Virus record (IMG/VR): IMGVR_UViG_3300032285_003041
Coordinates: 1-49,782 of that record
DNA length: 49,782 nt
Strand: one strand, 5' to 3'
From: a virus
Positions 22,175 through 30,111 of the stretch are shown here, one piece after another. A program made the position numbers and the translations under genes. The notes under the pieces were generated by a model that was not told the origin of the DNA, ran no database searches, and was given only the letters and a program-made list of their open reading frames with translations. Each line of letters begins with the position of its first letter. Within the stretch, counting starts at the first letter, position 1.

Positions 22175-22368
22175 TAGTTAACCGAAATTGCCATGGTAAC
22201 TTGGTTATCTTGAGCCCATTCTTCTGGCTCAGAGATAGATTCGATAGTTAGGTTTGCACCACCATCAGCTAGGTCTTCAGATGCATACAAGAGCCACATC
22301 TGGGCACTCTCGTAATCATTAAATGGACCTATCAATGTCTCAGTGAGACTGTCGAATATAACATGCAT
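22174..22368 (-). CDS. Hypothetical protein
   Basis: A 64-aa acidic protein (MHVIFDSLTETLIGPFNDYESAQMWLLYASEDL), which resembles the 19749 and 20962 proteins in strand-turn-helix layout. AAGGAGAG precedes ATG 22368, with a CCAACACAAACAA element directly upstream of that ribosome site. Confidence 0.75.
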   Translation of the reverse strand: MHVIFDSLTETLIGPFNDYESAQMWLLYASEDLADGGANLTIESISEPEEWAQDNQVTMAISVN

Positions 22369-22379
22369 TTTGCTCTCCT

Positions 22380-22392
22380 TTGTTTGTGTTGG
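22380..22392 (-). repeat. Copy b of the CCAACACAAACAA element
   Basis: Perfect copy directly adjoining the TAA of the VWA gene and followed at once by the AGGAG of the 22174-22368 gene. Confidence 0.72.
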
Positions 22393-24249
22393 TTAACGGC
22401 CACGCTTTTTGATAGCGCCTGTTACTACTGCCTTAGCAAATGGTAGAAGATCACGAGCAGACTTGATACGACCATATACTTCAGTACCATGACGCCATGT
22501 TTTTTCCTCTATACCACGGTTTTCGTAGTATTCCATTTCTTTATCATCCATGATCAATGTCATGACTGTTAGGACACCACGCTTGGAAATACGTTCGATA
22601 ACTTCATCATTCTTGTTAGCATCAAACGCACCATCGGTGATTAAGAACAGCATCTTATTCTTCTTGCGGGAAGAGATAAGCAACTGCTCTGCAGCAAGCA
22701 ATGTAGAGTACGGATTAGTACCACCATTGCCATAGATGAACTTGTATTGTGTCTTACTAGCCATCTCATTACGGCCGTAAGCTAACTCAGCCTGATCATC
22801 AAAAGCATAGACTGTAACTGGAGAACCAATCTGTTCTAGAGCACGTTTGATAGTCCAGCATGCAACTGATGCATGCATATCATTACGTCCACTAGACATT
22901 GAACCTGATCTGTCTACCATGATTACTGCTTCGATATCGGCACCATCAGTACCCTCATCCCAACGGTCAAAGGCTTCGTCAATCTCACAGCCTCTGATTA
23001 CACGTTGGACATTGAGCTTACCGCTGGCTTCTTCTTTGTGCCATGCTGGTTCACACTCATCACGCAATCGCTCTAACTCACGAGCAAATTTACGATAGAG
23101 AACAACAGACTCAGGAGGCACAGTTGTTAGATCAAACCGGCCTTTCTTGAGTACGTCTTCGTGCTTACCATCGCCACCTACAATTACTTTTTGCTTCGTC
23201 TTAACATCCTGCTGAACATCTTTACGTTCTAGCACTGCCTGGATGGTATCCTCAAGCAACTCATGTAGATTGTCTGGTATTCCACCAACGCTTTGCACAT
23301 GGCCTTCACCAGCAACAGGTATTCCATCTAATGGTTTACCTTGTTCTTGTGATTGCTCTCTAAGTGCTAGAGCTTCTGCGGCTGTTTGTGGTTGCGGTGG
23401 TTTGTTTGTGTTGGAAGGTTGACTTGGGTTAGGCTTTTGAGTTACTTGTGTAGACTCAGCTTTGCCCATGCCACCTGCACGACCAGCGTCTCTCTCCTGT
23501 GCTTTGCCAGGTTCAGGACGACCCTTACCTACTGGGTCACGAGAACTACAACCATTAGGACCTTGAGGCATTTTAGGAAACGGAAGTTTCTGTAGTACCT
23601 CATCATTCCAACGCTTGATTAATTCCTGTGCCTTGGCATAGTCACGTGGAAATGCCAGTAAACGATATTGATCTACAATATCTGCAATTACTGGGATTAG
23701 TTCAGGCTTAGCAAACATATCTCTGAATGCTTGCCTGATTTCAATTGGTAGATACCTACGACCACGAACTAGCATATAGTTACCTATTGCTTCGTCCGGT
23801 GTACTTGATAGCCACCTAGCACACGTAGCTGTTAGATACGGTGCGACTGATGGATAACGAGCAACTAGTAGAGTTTCGATACGCTGGTCTTCCAGCATAT
23901 TTGCTGCCTCCATGTAGTTGTTATCTATTACCCACTTCATGAATGTGGTACCACGACGTGGAGTATAAAGGTGATGAGCAAGCTCATGATAGTTGAGGCC
24001 ATTGATTTGAGTTAGTGTCTCAAGATCAATCTCCTCAATCTCACTAGCATTAAAGGTAATAGAAGCACCGTCAGACCAAGCTGGTGCTGGACCGTCTTCC
24101 ACTACGTTAATGATTACCGGATCTCCGGAGAGAACACGGTCTGCTTGTTCATACACACGACAAAGAGCATTGAGTCGCACAGCACGAAGCTGTGTTTCCT
24201 CACTGTCATCTCGTCTATACCACGCTTCATTCAGGTCTTCTTGAAACAT
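22393..24249 (-). CDS. HExxH plus VWA protein (CobT/NorD-like), partner of AAA+ ATPase
   Basis: A 618-aa protein. N-terminal part: NYHELAHHL (residues 87-95), an HExxH motif as in putative metallopeptidases, then NMLEDQRIE near 117-125, the segment found in CobT/NorD-like proteins. Middle: a Pro/Gln/Gly-rich linker (225-325). C-terminal VWA domain with an intact MIDAS, DRSGS (D446, S448, S450), NGGTNP and ITDGAF. Such proteins act with a MoxR/CobS AAA+ ATPase, here the gene just upstream, in metal insertion or protein remodelling. The target is unknown. Confidence 0.87.
   Translation of the reverse strand: MFQEDLNEAWYRRDDSEETQLRAVRLNALCRVYEQADRVLSGDPVIINVVEDGPAPAWSDGASITFNASEIEEIDLETLTQINGLNYHELAHHLYTPRRGTTFMKWVIDNNYMEAANMLEDQRIETLLVARYPSVAPYLTATCARWLSSTPDEAIGNYMLVRGRRYLPIEIRQAFRDMFAKPELIPVIADIVDQYRLLAFPRDYAKAQELIKRWNDEVLQKLPFPKMPQGPNGCSSRDPVGKGRPEPGKAQERDAGRAGGMGKAESTQVTQKPNPSQPSNTNKPPQPQTAAEALALREQSQEQGKPLDGIPVAGEGHVQSVGGIPDNLHELLEDTIQAVLERKDVQQDVKTKQKVIVGGDGKHEDVLKKGRFDLTTVPPESVVLYRKFARELERLRDECEPAWHKEEASGKLNVQRVIRGCEIDEAFDRWDEGTDGADIEAVIMVDRSGSMSSGRNDMHASVACWTIKRALEQIGSPVTVYAFDDQAELAYGRNEMASKTQYKFIYGNGGTNPYSTLLAAEQLLISSRKKNKMLFLITDGAFDANKNDEVIERISKRGVLTVMTLIMDDKEMEYYENRGIEEKTWRHGTEVYGRIKSARDLLPFAKAVVTGAIKKRGR
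23402..23414 (-). repeat. Copy c of the CCAACACAAACAA element, inside the VWA gene
   Basis: Perfect copy inside the linker of the VWA gene, read in frame as SNTNK. A partial copy (GTTTGTGGTTG on the plus strand) lies just before it at 23383-23393. Confidence 0.55.
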
Positions 24250-24258
24250 TTACCCTCC

Positions 24259-25668
24259 TTAGACTGTGGCTGATTGTGCTGTTACCCATTGTGCTAGCTG
24301 GGTATCAATGTCAACATCTTTTTCCTTCTCGACTTCAATAGGCACTTCAATGCCAAAGTCAGTCTTGATGTTGTGTTCGTGTGTCTGGAATACCAAACGC
24401 ACAGATGCTTGCTCATCTGCTGAGAAGTGAGCAATGAAGTTCTCAACTGCAAAGTCATAACCAAGATCTTCATCCTTGATGAACTCCTCGATTTCCATGA
24501 GCATATTGGTTGAGATTGGAGTTTCATACTGACCCTTAGCTGCTTCAGCACGCAATTGCTTGACTAGAAGTAGCAAAGACTTAGATGAAACAAGCTTGGC
24601 CTCGACTGCGTCGTCGTAATCCCACATGAACTGCATGTCGAAACGATTACGCATAGCGAAGTTAAGCGGAGTTGTACCGATGTATTCTGGGTTCATGGTT
24701 GCAAAGATTGTTAAGTCTTTGTGACCTACGATTGTTTCACCCATGTGGTCTAGCAATGTGATGGTACGACGACCATCAGTCAATGGATAGAGCGTGGTGT
24801 AGATCTTAGGGCTGATGAAGTTAAACTCATCAAGCAATAGAACGCCACCATTACGCACTACGTCTGTAACTGGACCGTCAATCCAGCCATAGCTACCAGT
24901 GCCATCAGGAATAAAGCCGCCGAATAGTTGGCGAGATTCCATAGATGCATTACCAGATACTGTAGCCATACGAAGGCCACGAGCTGCGGCCCACGCTTCT
25001 ACAGCTGTTGTCTTACCAGGACCGGTTGGGCCATAGATAAGAACGTTGATGTGCTTCTTACGTGCTTTATCGAAAGTCTTGAAGTCTTCGACTCCGTAGA
25101 TCTTACGATGAATGTATCGTTCCGCCAATTCGATTGGAGGAACTGTAGCCAACGATACTGCAAACGATTTGGATGTTGTCTGTTGTTCAGGGGCAGCATC
25201 TTCGTTTGTTTGTGTTGGAACTGGCACTACCAATGGAACTGTAGTGCTAGTTGAAGCACGATTATCTGTTACGTATGTTTCCAATGAATCATCTCCCATA
25301 CTGATTTGTTCGTAGAAGTTACAAAGAACATCTACTAGTGGTGTTGTATCTGTTGTTGGTTCAGCCTTGGCATGCTTGTCGCAAGCCTTGGTACCCAACA
25401 CTGGTGAGTATCCCTTGGATGTCATTGCACGTTCATCTGCTGGAGTAACATATACGCCAACAGGTGTTCGTGTCAATATCTCACTATCCAAGATGTTACC
25501 GGTTAGTTCATCAAGAGTAGTTTCCTCCCACTTATTGTGAGGGCCCTTTGTTCCGTCAGTTAACCGAGAGTACACACGCACATTATTGTCGTGTGGAGTA
25601 ATGAGAACTTGACGGCGCTTACCATCAAGGTTCTCACTATGTGATTCAGTGAACATTGCTATGTCCAT
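24259..25668 (-). CDS. MoxR/CobS-type AAA+ ATPase
   Basis: A 469-aa protein. The first ~175 residues are a variable domain ending in a Pro/Thr/Gln-rich linker. The AAA+ domain shows Walker A GPTGPGKT (213-220), Walker B VLLLDE (276-281), sensor 1 FATMNP (322-327) and RNRF with a putative Arg finger (340-343). The layout is like CobS and MoxR ATPases that drive a VWA partner; the VWA gene follows ten bases later. Known phage relatives include CobS-like proteins of aquatic phages. With a B12-dependent RNR in the same genome, a cobalt-chelatase-like role is possible but unproven. Confidence 0.87.
   Translation of the reverse strand: MDIAMFTESHSENLDGKRRQVLITPHDNNVRVYSRLTDGTKGPHNKWEETTLDELTGNILDSEILTRTPVGVYVTPADERAMTSKGYSPVLGTKACDKHAKAEPTTDTTPLVDVLCNFYEQISMGDDSLETYVTDNRASTSTTVPLVVPVPTQTNEDAAPEQQTTSKSFAVSLATVPPIELAERYIHRKIYGVEDFKTFDKARKKHINVLIYGPTGPGKTTAVEAWAAARGLRMATVSGNASMESRQLFGGFIPDGTGSYGWIDGPVTDVVRNGGVLLLDEFNFISPKIYTTLYPLTDGRRTITLLDHMGETIVGHKDLTIFATMNPEYIGTTPLNFAMRNRFDMQFMWDYDDAVEAKLVSSKSLLLLVKQLRAEAAKGQYETPISTNMLMEIEEFIKDEDLGYDFAVENFIAHFSADEQASVRLVFQTHEHNIKTDFGIEVPIEVEKEKDVDIDTQLAQWVTAQSATV
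25206..25218 (-). repeat. Copy d of the CCAACACAAACAA element, inside the ATPase gene
   Basis: Perfect copy inside the AAA+ gene linker, read in frame as PTQTN. Confidence 0.55.
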
Positions 25669-25691
25669 TTGTTACCTTTCTCTTGTTTGGT

Positions 25692-25928
25692 TTAATCGTC
25701 ACCCAGAAGCTTGTCTTCCATTATGGTGGCGAAAGTGAACATGGCTTGTTTTGCTTCAGGCCATTCTGTTATTAGTTCAAACAATATGTCATGGTCAATT
25801 GCTTTTTCCATGACCTTTCTGAACTTTTCAACTGCATAGTCCAGAAATTCTTCTTGTTCTTCTTCTGGAATCATGTCAAGAGTAAACTCTTGTGGTTCGA
25901 CTCCTTCATCATCACATTCGTGACACAT
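25692..25928 (-). CDS. Small acidic protein with CxxC
   Basis: A 78-aa protein from ATG 25928 (GAAGGGAA upstream): MCHECDDEGVEPQEF then an acidic helical region (IPEEEQEEFLDYAVEKF). The upstream frame to 26117 is discarded because it runs through a non-coding inverted-repeat region. After its stop a shortened ACCAAACAA element precedes the ribosome site of the AAA+ gene. Confidence 0.72.
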   Translation of the reverse strand: MCHECDDEGVEPQEFTLDMIPEEEQEEFLDYAVEKFRKVMEKAIDHDILFELITEWPEAKQAMFTFATIMEDKLLGDD

Positions 25929-25945
25929 ATGTTTCCCTTCTCTTG

Positions 25946-26118
25946 ATTGTTTGGTTGGCCTACTCTCGAGGCCTAACAGAGGCTGGTTATATGCCCGCAC
26001 CGTTTGGCAGGCAGACCAACACTGGTTGTTACACTCAACTGTGCTGCTGTTCGCTACGTACTCGGGGTCTAGGGGGATAACTAGTATGATCGGAGATGAG
26101 CTTGGCCAACCAAACAAT
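25946..26118 (-). ncRNA. 173-base inverted-repeat leader (candidate structured RNA)
   Basis: ATTGTTTGGTTGGCC (25946-25960) is the perfect reverse complement of 26104-26118. On the minus strand the second arm reads GGCCAACCAAACAAT and ends about 18 bases before ATG 25928. Inside are small hairpins (for example GGCCT/AGGCC). It lies in a 200-base gap without coding sequence and could be a regulatory leader. No tRNA or known riboswitch could be recognised. No target-site duplication flanks it, so a mobile element is less likely. Confidence 0.45.
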
Positions 26119-26128
26119 GGTGGCTAAC

Positions 26129-26425
26129 TTAGAGTTGCCATCCGGTTGAGACACGAACAGTCCCGTCTAGGTCATACTGTTCTAAATCTACTTTACGTTT
26201 CCAACGGTCAAGAATTACTCTACGACCACTTTCACGTGTAGATTCAAAGCACCCAAGATATGACTCATGATAGTGTTCATATCCTTTGCGCCGTGTATTG
26301 TAAATTTCCAAGAACTTTTGATGTGCTTGGATTCGACGACCACAATTGCCACAAGAGTTTATGTCTTGTGTCAAATCATCTCTCGATGGTAGATCGTCTA
26401 TGCCTGATGTATCCATATCGGACAT
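26129..26425 (-). CDS. Hypothetical zinc-binding protein
   Basis: A 98-aa protein with CGNCGRR near residue 25 and HESYLGC near residue 53, enough for a C2HC-type zinc site, followed by a basic helix (RRVILDRWKRKVD). The ribosome site GAAAGGG precedes ATG 26425. It follows a CCAACACAAACAA element. Confidence 0.77.
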   Translation of the reverse strand: MSDMDTSGIDDLPSRDDLTQDINSCGNCGRRIQAHQKFLEIYNTRRKGYEHYHESYLGCFESTRESGRRVILDRWKRKVDLEQYDLDGTVRVSTGWQL

Positions 26426-26448
26426 TGGCTACCCTTTCTCGGGTGGGT

Positions 26449-26461
26449 TTGTTTGTGTTGG
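26449..26461 (-). repeat. Copy e of the CCAACACAAACAA element
   Basis: Perfect copy directly adjoining the TAA of the 26462 gene, upstream of the 26129-26425 gene. Confidence 0.72.
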
Positions 26462-26962
26462 TTAGTACTTACCTTGAGCTCTCTCAAGCTCAACTAATTG
26501 ACTAGCATTGGATGTGCTATTCAAAATTAGGGACCGGAACATATCACTGTTCATCTTCTTGTTCAATGCGTTAGCAACTGTAGACAAGAAGTTCCCGGCG
26601 TTGTCTGGTTTGTTACGTAGGATTGCACGTGTAGCCAGAACTGTTTCACCCCATGCAAATGACAATGGGGCTAGGTACTCGCTGTATGTTTTAATGGTGT
26701 TACCCATTTCATCAGGAGTAGATGCAACAGCAGCAGAAAGTAGTTGCACTACATTCTTTGCGTTATCTCCATCACAGGATGTGACAAGATGATTGATGAT
26801 TGCATCTCTGAAGTTGGTAGATATCTCGGAAATCTGTACTAGATTTACGGGCATCATTCCATCTTTAAGCAACTCAGCAGCAACGACAGGGTCTGTTGTA
26901 TCCCTAGTCATGTACGCTCCTACTGAGATGTTTGGATCATACTTAAGATGTAGGTCCAGCAT
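26462..26962 (-). CDS. Hypothetical protein
   Basis: A 166-aa helical protein without Cys clusters (one Cys). It contains VVQLLSAAVASTPDEMG and LATRAILRNKPDNAGNFLSTVANALNKK. ATG 26962 lies inside the end of the preceding gene (20-base overlap). No family is recognised. Confidence 0.78.
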   Translation of the reverse strand: MLDLHLKYDPNISVGAYMTRDTTDPVVAAELLKDGMMPVNLVQISEISTNFRDAIINHLVTSCDGDNAKNVVQLLSAAVASTPDEMGNTIKTYSEYLAPLSFAWGETVLATRAILRNKPDNAGNFLSTVANALNKKMNSDMFRSLILNSTSNASQLVELERAQGKY

Positions 26963-27677
26963 AGGAGGCTACTATCCTTTCTAGTTCGGTTAGTGGTTTT
27001 CTTACTATGTTGCCATTCTCTACCTTGATAGGGGAACCATCCCAAGCTAGAGAAACTCGTTTACTGCCGTAGTCACGCTTGCCAGTTCCATTACATGAAA
27101 AGCAATGTTGTGTGCGTTTAGTTGCGTGACCTCTTCCATCAAGGCCATGTTCACATGGCAATGAGTGCCATCTACTGTATGAATTCATTTGAACAGCATC
27201 AGGGTGTGTTGGGCAAACATATTTACCATTTACCACATCACCTTCCCAACAAGTTGGAGCGTTGCACCAACCATCTACCTTTCCTGTTTTAGAACACATA
27301 CGACAGCCTTGTATCTTAGACGGTGTTAGCTTTGCATCTTGTTCATACAATTTGTATTGAAAATTGCGTTGCACAATTTCAATGCCAGTGTATTTATAGA
27401 TAGTAAACCTAACACTATAGGCACGCAAAGGGTTCCAACTGCCACCCCAATGTGTTGTAACTGTGCCTGGTGATTGAATAGTCTGTGTGTTATCAGTATG
27501 GATAGTAATCAATGGATAGTTATTAATCCATGGCATTACTATCTGAATATCACTAGACTTATTAAATTTGTTTTCATATTGAATGCGATAACCACGGTCG
27601 TATAGAGTACGTTCATACTTTTTACGACCACCTGCTAGGTAATCTTGCCATTCAGCATGAGTGTGAAGTCTCCACAT
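26943..27677 (-). CDS. Protein with two DnaJ-like zinc-finger pairs
   Basis: A 244-aa protein. The first ~120 residues are beta-rich and aromatic. The second half holds CRMCSKTGKVDGWC, CWEGD, CPTH, CEHG and CFSCNGTGKR, in a DnaJ-like CxxCxGxG style (residues about 125-210). It may bind RNA or unfolded protein. It starts at ATG 27677, overlapping the previous stop by one base. Confidence 0.78.
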   Translation of the reverse strand: MWRLHTHAEWQDYLAGGRKKYERTLYDRGYRIQYENKFNKSSDIQIVMPWINNYPLITIHTDNTQTIQSPGTVTTHWGGSWNPLRAYSVRFTIYKYTGIEIVQRNFQYKLYEQDAKLTPSKIQGCRMCSKTGKVDGWCNAPTCWEGDVVNGKYVCPTHPDAVQMNSYSRWHSLPCEHGLDGRGHATKRTQHCFSCNGTGKRDYGSKRVSLAWDGSPIKVENGNIVRKPLTELERIVASYAGPTS

Positions 27678-27991
27678 TAGTTAGCCTCCGCTGTCTCAAA
27701 TAGACCTGCATAGCAGGCTACAGGAGCTGGATCCTCCATGTCAACATACTGTAGTTCGATGACACGTTCACGGTCACGTTCTAACTTTTGTGCAGGCTCA
27801 TCATCTTCATACCAGACAGATGTGAGTGATATCACAGATGATTCAGGCTTCAACATCTTGAGGGCAAACCCCAAGCCATCCATCAAACCACTGTAATAAG
27901 CACGAGCATTTTGTTGCTCAAGCACGTGAAGTTCAGCGTGCTCTTCCAATATCTGCTGCTCAATGGCAGCGATAACTTTTTTCTTACGCAT
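27677..27991 (-). CDS. Hypothetical coiled-coil protein
   Basis: A 104-aa protein from ATG 27991, inside the end of the previous gene: MRKKKVIAAIEQQILEEHAELHVLEQQNARAY, a helical coiled coil, then an acidic strand region. The longer frame to 28225 is not used because it overlaps the 27984-28256 gene and lacks a ribosome site. Confidence 0.72.
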   Translation of the reverse strand: MRKKKVIAAIEQQILEEHAELHVLEQQNARAYYSGLMDGLGFALKMLKPESSVISLTSVWYEDDEPAQKLERDRERVIELQYVDMEDPAPVACYAGLFETAEAN

Positions 27992-28256
27992 TTGTTGCCA
28001 CCTTACCTGGATCATATGTAAATGGTCCATCGTATACTTTGCCAGTCTTCCAATGTGGAATTGACTTGTGGTTCCAACGACCACCTTTTGCTTTCCATGC
28101 TTCACGTAATGCGTTGTTCTCAGGACTGCGTCCGTTGATATGTGTGAAGTTGGTTTTGGGTGTTTGAGCAGGGCCAGGATTCTTTTTGAATGCCTTGCCA
28201 TTAGGGCGATTGTCGTTGCGACCACCGCTCTTTGCTCCGCCTTTTCCTTTTGCCAT
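27984..28256 (-). CDS. Small basic Gly/Asn-rich protein
   Basis: A 90-aa protein that begins MAKGKGGAKSGGRNDNRPNGKAF and contains GGRWNHKSIPHWKTGKVYDGPF. The basic disordered start suggests nucleic-acid binding. GAAAGGATAG precedes ATG 28256. Unknown family. Confidence 0.75.
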   Translation of the reverse strand: MAKGKGGAKSGGRNDNRPNGKAFKKNPGPAQTPKTNFTHINGRSPENNALREAWKAKGGRWNHKSIPHWKTGKVYDGPFTYDPGKVATNA

Positions 28257-28272
28257 TTTCTATCCTTTCGGC

Positions 28273-28428
28273 TTAGATTGTGATTGACTCTACACTGTCG
28301 TATAGAGTATCAATGCCATCGTTCCATAGCATTAATGCTTCTTTGCGGGTACAGCCGTGAAATAGCTGTGCTTCTAATAAAAATAAGAGTTTGTCTGTTG
28401 TGGCGGCGGTTGTTTGTGTTGGTGACAT
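28273..28428 (-). CDS. 51-aa hypothetical protein
   Basis: ATG 28428 in a TAATG overlap with the 28428-28688 gene is preferred over an upstream start in the same frame (28464). The first codons contain a CCAACACAAACAA element (SPTQTT). The rest is a short helical protein (FLLEAQLFHGCTRKEALMLW). Confidence 0.68.
   Translation of the reverse strand: MSPTQTTAATTDKLLFLLEAQLFHGCTRKEALMLWNDGIDTLYDSVESITI
28410..28422 (-). repeat. Copy f of the CCAACACAAACAA element
   Basis: Perfect copy five bases after the stop of the 28428 gene, in the first codons of the next one (SPTQTT). Confidence 0.65.
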
Positions 28429-28688
28429 TATCTGTGCCAATCTAATAGATATGTTGTTCCCCATTTACGATAGGGTGCATCTATGATGCTGTATAACTTC
28501 CACCATCTATACCCAGCCTTAGGCATAGTTTCTTGGTTTTCATATTTAATTTCATACTTCAATGCTTTATGCAATGGGTATGAAGATAGATGATTGCACC
28601 AATTAGCAAACCACCGGAGTGGCAAGATATTAGTTTTGTGTTCCGGTATGTCTGTGAAATCAAACCGGCCGTGAAAATCTTCTTCCAT
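28428..28688 (-). CDS. Hypothetical protein
   Basis: An 86-aa aromatic-rich protein (LPLRWFANWCNHLSSYPLHKALKYEIKYE, then YRWWKLYSI). GAGAGGAGAAACA precedes ATG 28688. It is the first protein gene after tRNA-Arg. No family is recognised. Confidence 0.77.
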   Translation of the reverse strand: MEEDFHGRFDFTDIPEHKTNILPLRWFANWCNHLSSYPLHKALKYEIKYENQETMPKAGYRWWKLYSIIDAPYRKWGTTYLLDWHR

Positions 28689-28803
28689 TGTTTCTCCTCT
28701 CTATATGAGTAATGAGCAGTTTTAATGGACGTGCTCAGGTCCTCTAGCGTAAGCGAGGGAGGTTTTCGCATCCAATGCTCCCGCCATCCGTGCTGTACTA
28801 GCG

Positions 28804-28876
28804 TGCCCTCAGCCAGAATCGAACTGGCAACACTCACCTTAGGACGATGATGTTCTATCCATTGAACTATGAGGGC
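28804..28876 (-). tRNA. tRNA-Arg (anticodon CCT)
   Basis: A 73-base cloverleaf: acceptor GCCCTCA/TGAGGGC, D stem GTTC/GAAC, anticodon stem TCATC/GGTGA with loop GTCCTAA (CCT, reads AGG), T stem GCCAG/CTGGC with loop TTCGATT, discriminator A. CCA is not encoded. It reads a rare arginine codon in many bacteria. Confidence 0.93.
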
Positions 28877-28959
28877 TAACGAGCCTTTTTACCTCAGGTC
28901 ATACTCAGGACCAACCACATTCCGTATCTCTGTACAGATTAATGTGTTATTAAATTGTT

Positions 28960-29409
28960 TTACTTGATATAGCGAAAGAGATTGTTCTTAATTGAGACCT
29001 TGATCTCATCTTCTTCTGCTGCCTTGAATGCAGCGATGTTAGCCTCTAATTCTTCAATAGGGCTAACACCACGATATTCAGCACGGTCCCAGGCAGGACG
29101 GCAATCCTGCTCTGGATACTCACCGATAGCATCAATTACCTTATCTGGGGTAATGTCTACAGTGAAACGAATACCCTTGTTGTGGTAATTGTTTTTATAT
29201 ACCGATGTATCTTCATTAACAAATGAAGATCCGTTCTTTTTAAACCAAGCACGGGCTTTTTTATCCCATGCTTTTTGTTTATCAGATAGAACTGCATTTT
29301 CTTTTTCCCATGCGTCTATCTCTTTCTTCATTTCACTAACACGAGTCTCTAGTTTCTTTAAGATAACTGAGCGCTTGAACGTTAGTGACGTAGTTGCAGT
29401 TGAAGCCAT
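28960..29409 (-). CDS. Coiled-coil hypothetical protein
   Basis: A 149-aa protein. Residues 10-55 form a coiled coil (KRSVILKKLETRVSEMKKEIDAWEKE). The C-terminal part (IEELEANIAAFKAAEEDEIKV) is again helical. AAGGAGGG precedes ATG 29409, and the long leader upstream holds the 29465 repeat and the hairpin cluster. Function unknown. Confidence 0.78.
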   Translation of the reverse strand: MASTATTSLTFKRSVILKKLETRVSEMKKEIDAWEKENAVLSDKQKAWDKKARAWFKKNGSSFVNEDTSVYKNNYHNKGIRFTVDITPDKVIDAIGEYPEQDCRPAWDRAEYRGVSPIEELEANIAAFKAAEEDEIKVSIKNNLFRYIK

Positions 29410-29464
29410 TGCTGGCCCTCCTTATATTTATTGGCGTTACCCATACCACGGCTGTGGCGGGGCA

Positions 29465-29477
29465 TTGTTTGTGTTGG
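29465..29477 (-). repeat. Copy g of the CCAACACAAACAA element
   Basis: Perfect copy in the leader of the 28960-29409 gene, about 55 bases before its start codon. Confidence 0.68.
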
Positions 29478-29850
29478 AACACGTGTTTTATAGACCACAC
29501 GCTCTGTGTCTTTTAATTGACACTACATATTTCTTTCGGTCATCATACGTAGCCAGTATCGTGTGAACCCACGAAGTTTCACGAGGATAAAGGGTCCGGG
29601 CCATGGGGTCGAATACACCTATTAGCGACACCTATTCTCATAGGGCTAGCGTTCGGAGTCTTAGCACATGCCATTCCTCGCCCGTCATGTCAGAGCCGGT
29701 AGTGTTCCTTGGATTGTCTATACAATCCAGTATGAGCAGGACCATCCTGCTCATACTGCATCGTACAGATAAAGATAAGGCCGGGGGAGAGTACCCTCAC
29801 ACTCTCAACCCCGGCCAGTCTAGCGAACGGGCTAGACTTCTCAGTTAAAC
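29478..29850 (-). ncRNA. Non-coding region with four consecutive hairpins
   Basis: About 440 bases between 29410 and 29850 carry no convincing gene. Four adjacent stems occupy 29711-29838: 29711-29717 with 29722-29728; 29729-29740 with 29746-29757 (12 bp, 5-base loop); 29779-29792 with 29801-29816 (14 bp with two bulged bases); 29817-29824 with 29831-29838. On the minus strand they follow the stop at 29851. They may form a structured RNA, a terminator array or a processed leader. The rest up to 29700 shows nothing recognisable. Confidence 0.5.
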
Positions 29851-30111
29851 TTAGTGTTCTCTTTCTTCATACGCACTGAGGGCGTGCTCTAGTTTGTTGA
29901 AGTATTCACCACGAGAACAACTGCCTCGTTCGTGATTGTATGTCCACACTACATAGGGATCGTATGGGCTACCAAGTGATGCGTCACACAGAATTACATC
30001 TGTGTATTCATCAGCCTCTTTGTGCTTGATGATGACAGCACCAGTTGAGGCACCACCATCTCCCTGAAGGATTGTTCCTTCTTTGATTGTTACGATTGTT
30101 TCACCAGCCAT
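29851..30111 (-). CDS. Hypothetical protein
   Basis: An 86-aa protein (MAGETIVTIKEGTILQGDGGASTGAVIIKHKEADEYTD), mainly beta strands, with two Cys (LCDAS and GSCSRGEYF) and an acidic C-terminal helix. GAGGAGG before ATG 30111; overlaps the previous gene by 11 bases. Unknown family. Confidence 0.78.
   Translation of the reverse strand: MAGETIVTIKEGTILQGDGGASTGAVIIKHKEADEYTDVILCDASLGSPYDPYVVWTYNHERGSCSRGEYFNKLEHALSAYEEREH

Noticed and set aside
25929-26117. Extended start of the 25692 gene
   Set aside because: Crosses the inverted-repeat leader; ATG 25928 has its own ribosome site.
25929-26128. Cobalamin riboswitch in the leader near the AAA+/VWA genes
   Set aside because: No B12-box consensus could be matched, though the idea fits the B12-dependent RNR. 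A covariance-model search would decide.
28559-28837. Minus-strand frame of 92 codons
   Set aside because: Overlaps tRNA-Arg and the 28428-28688 gene in another frame.
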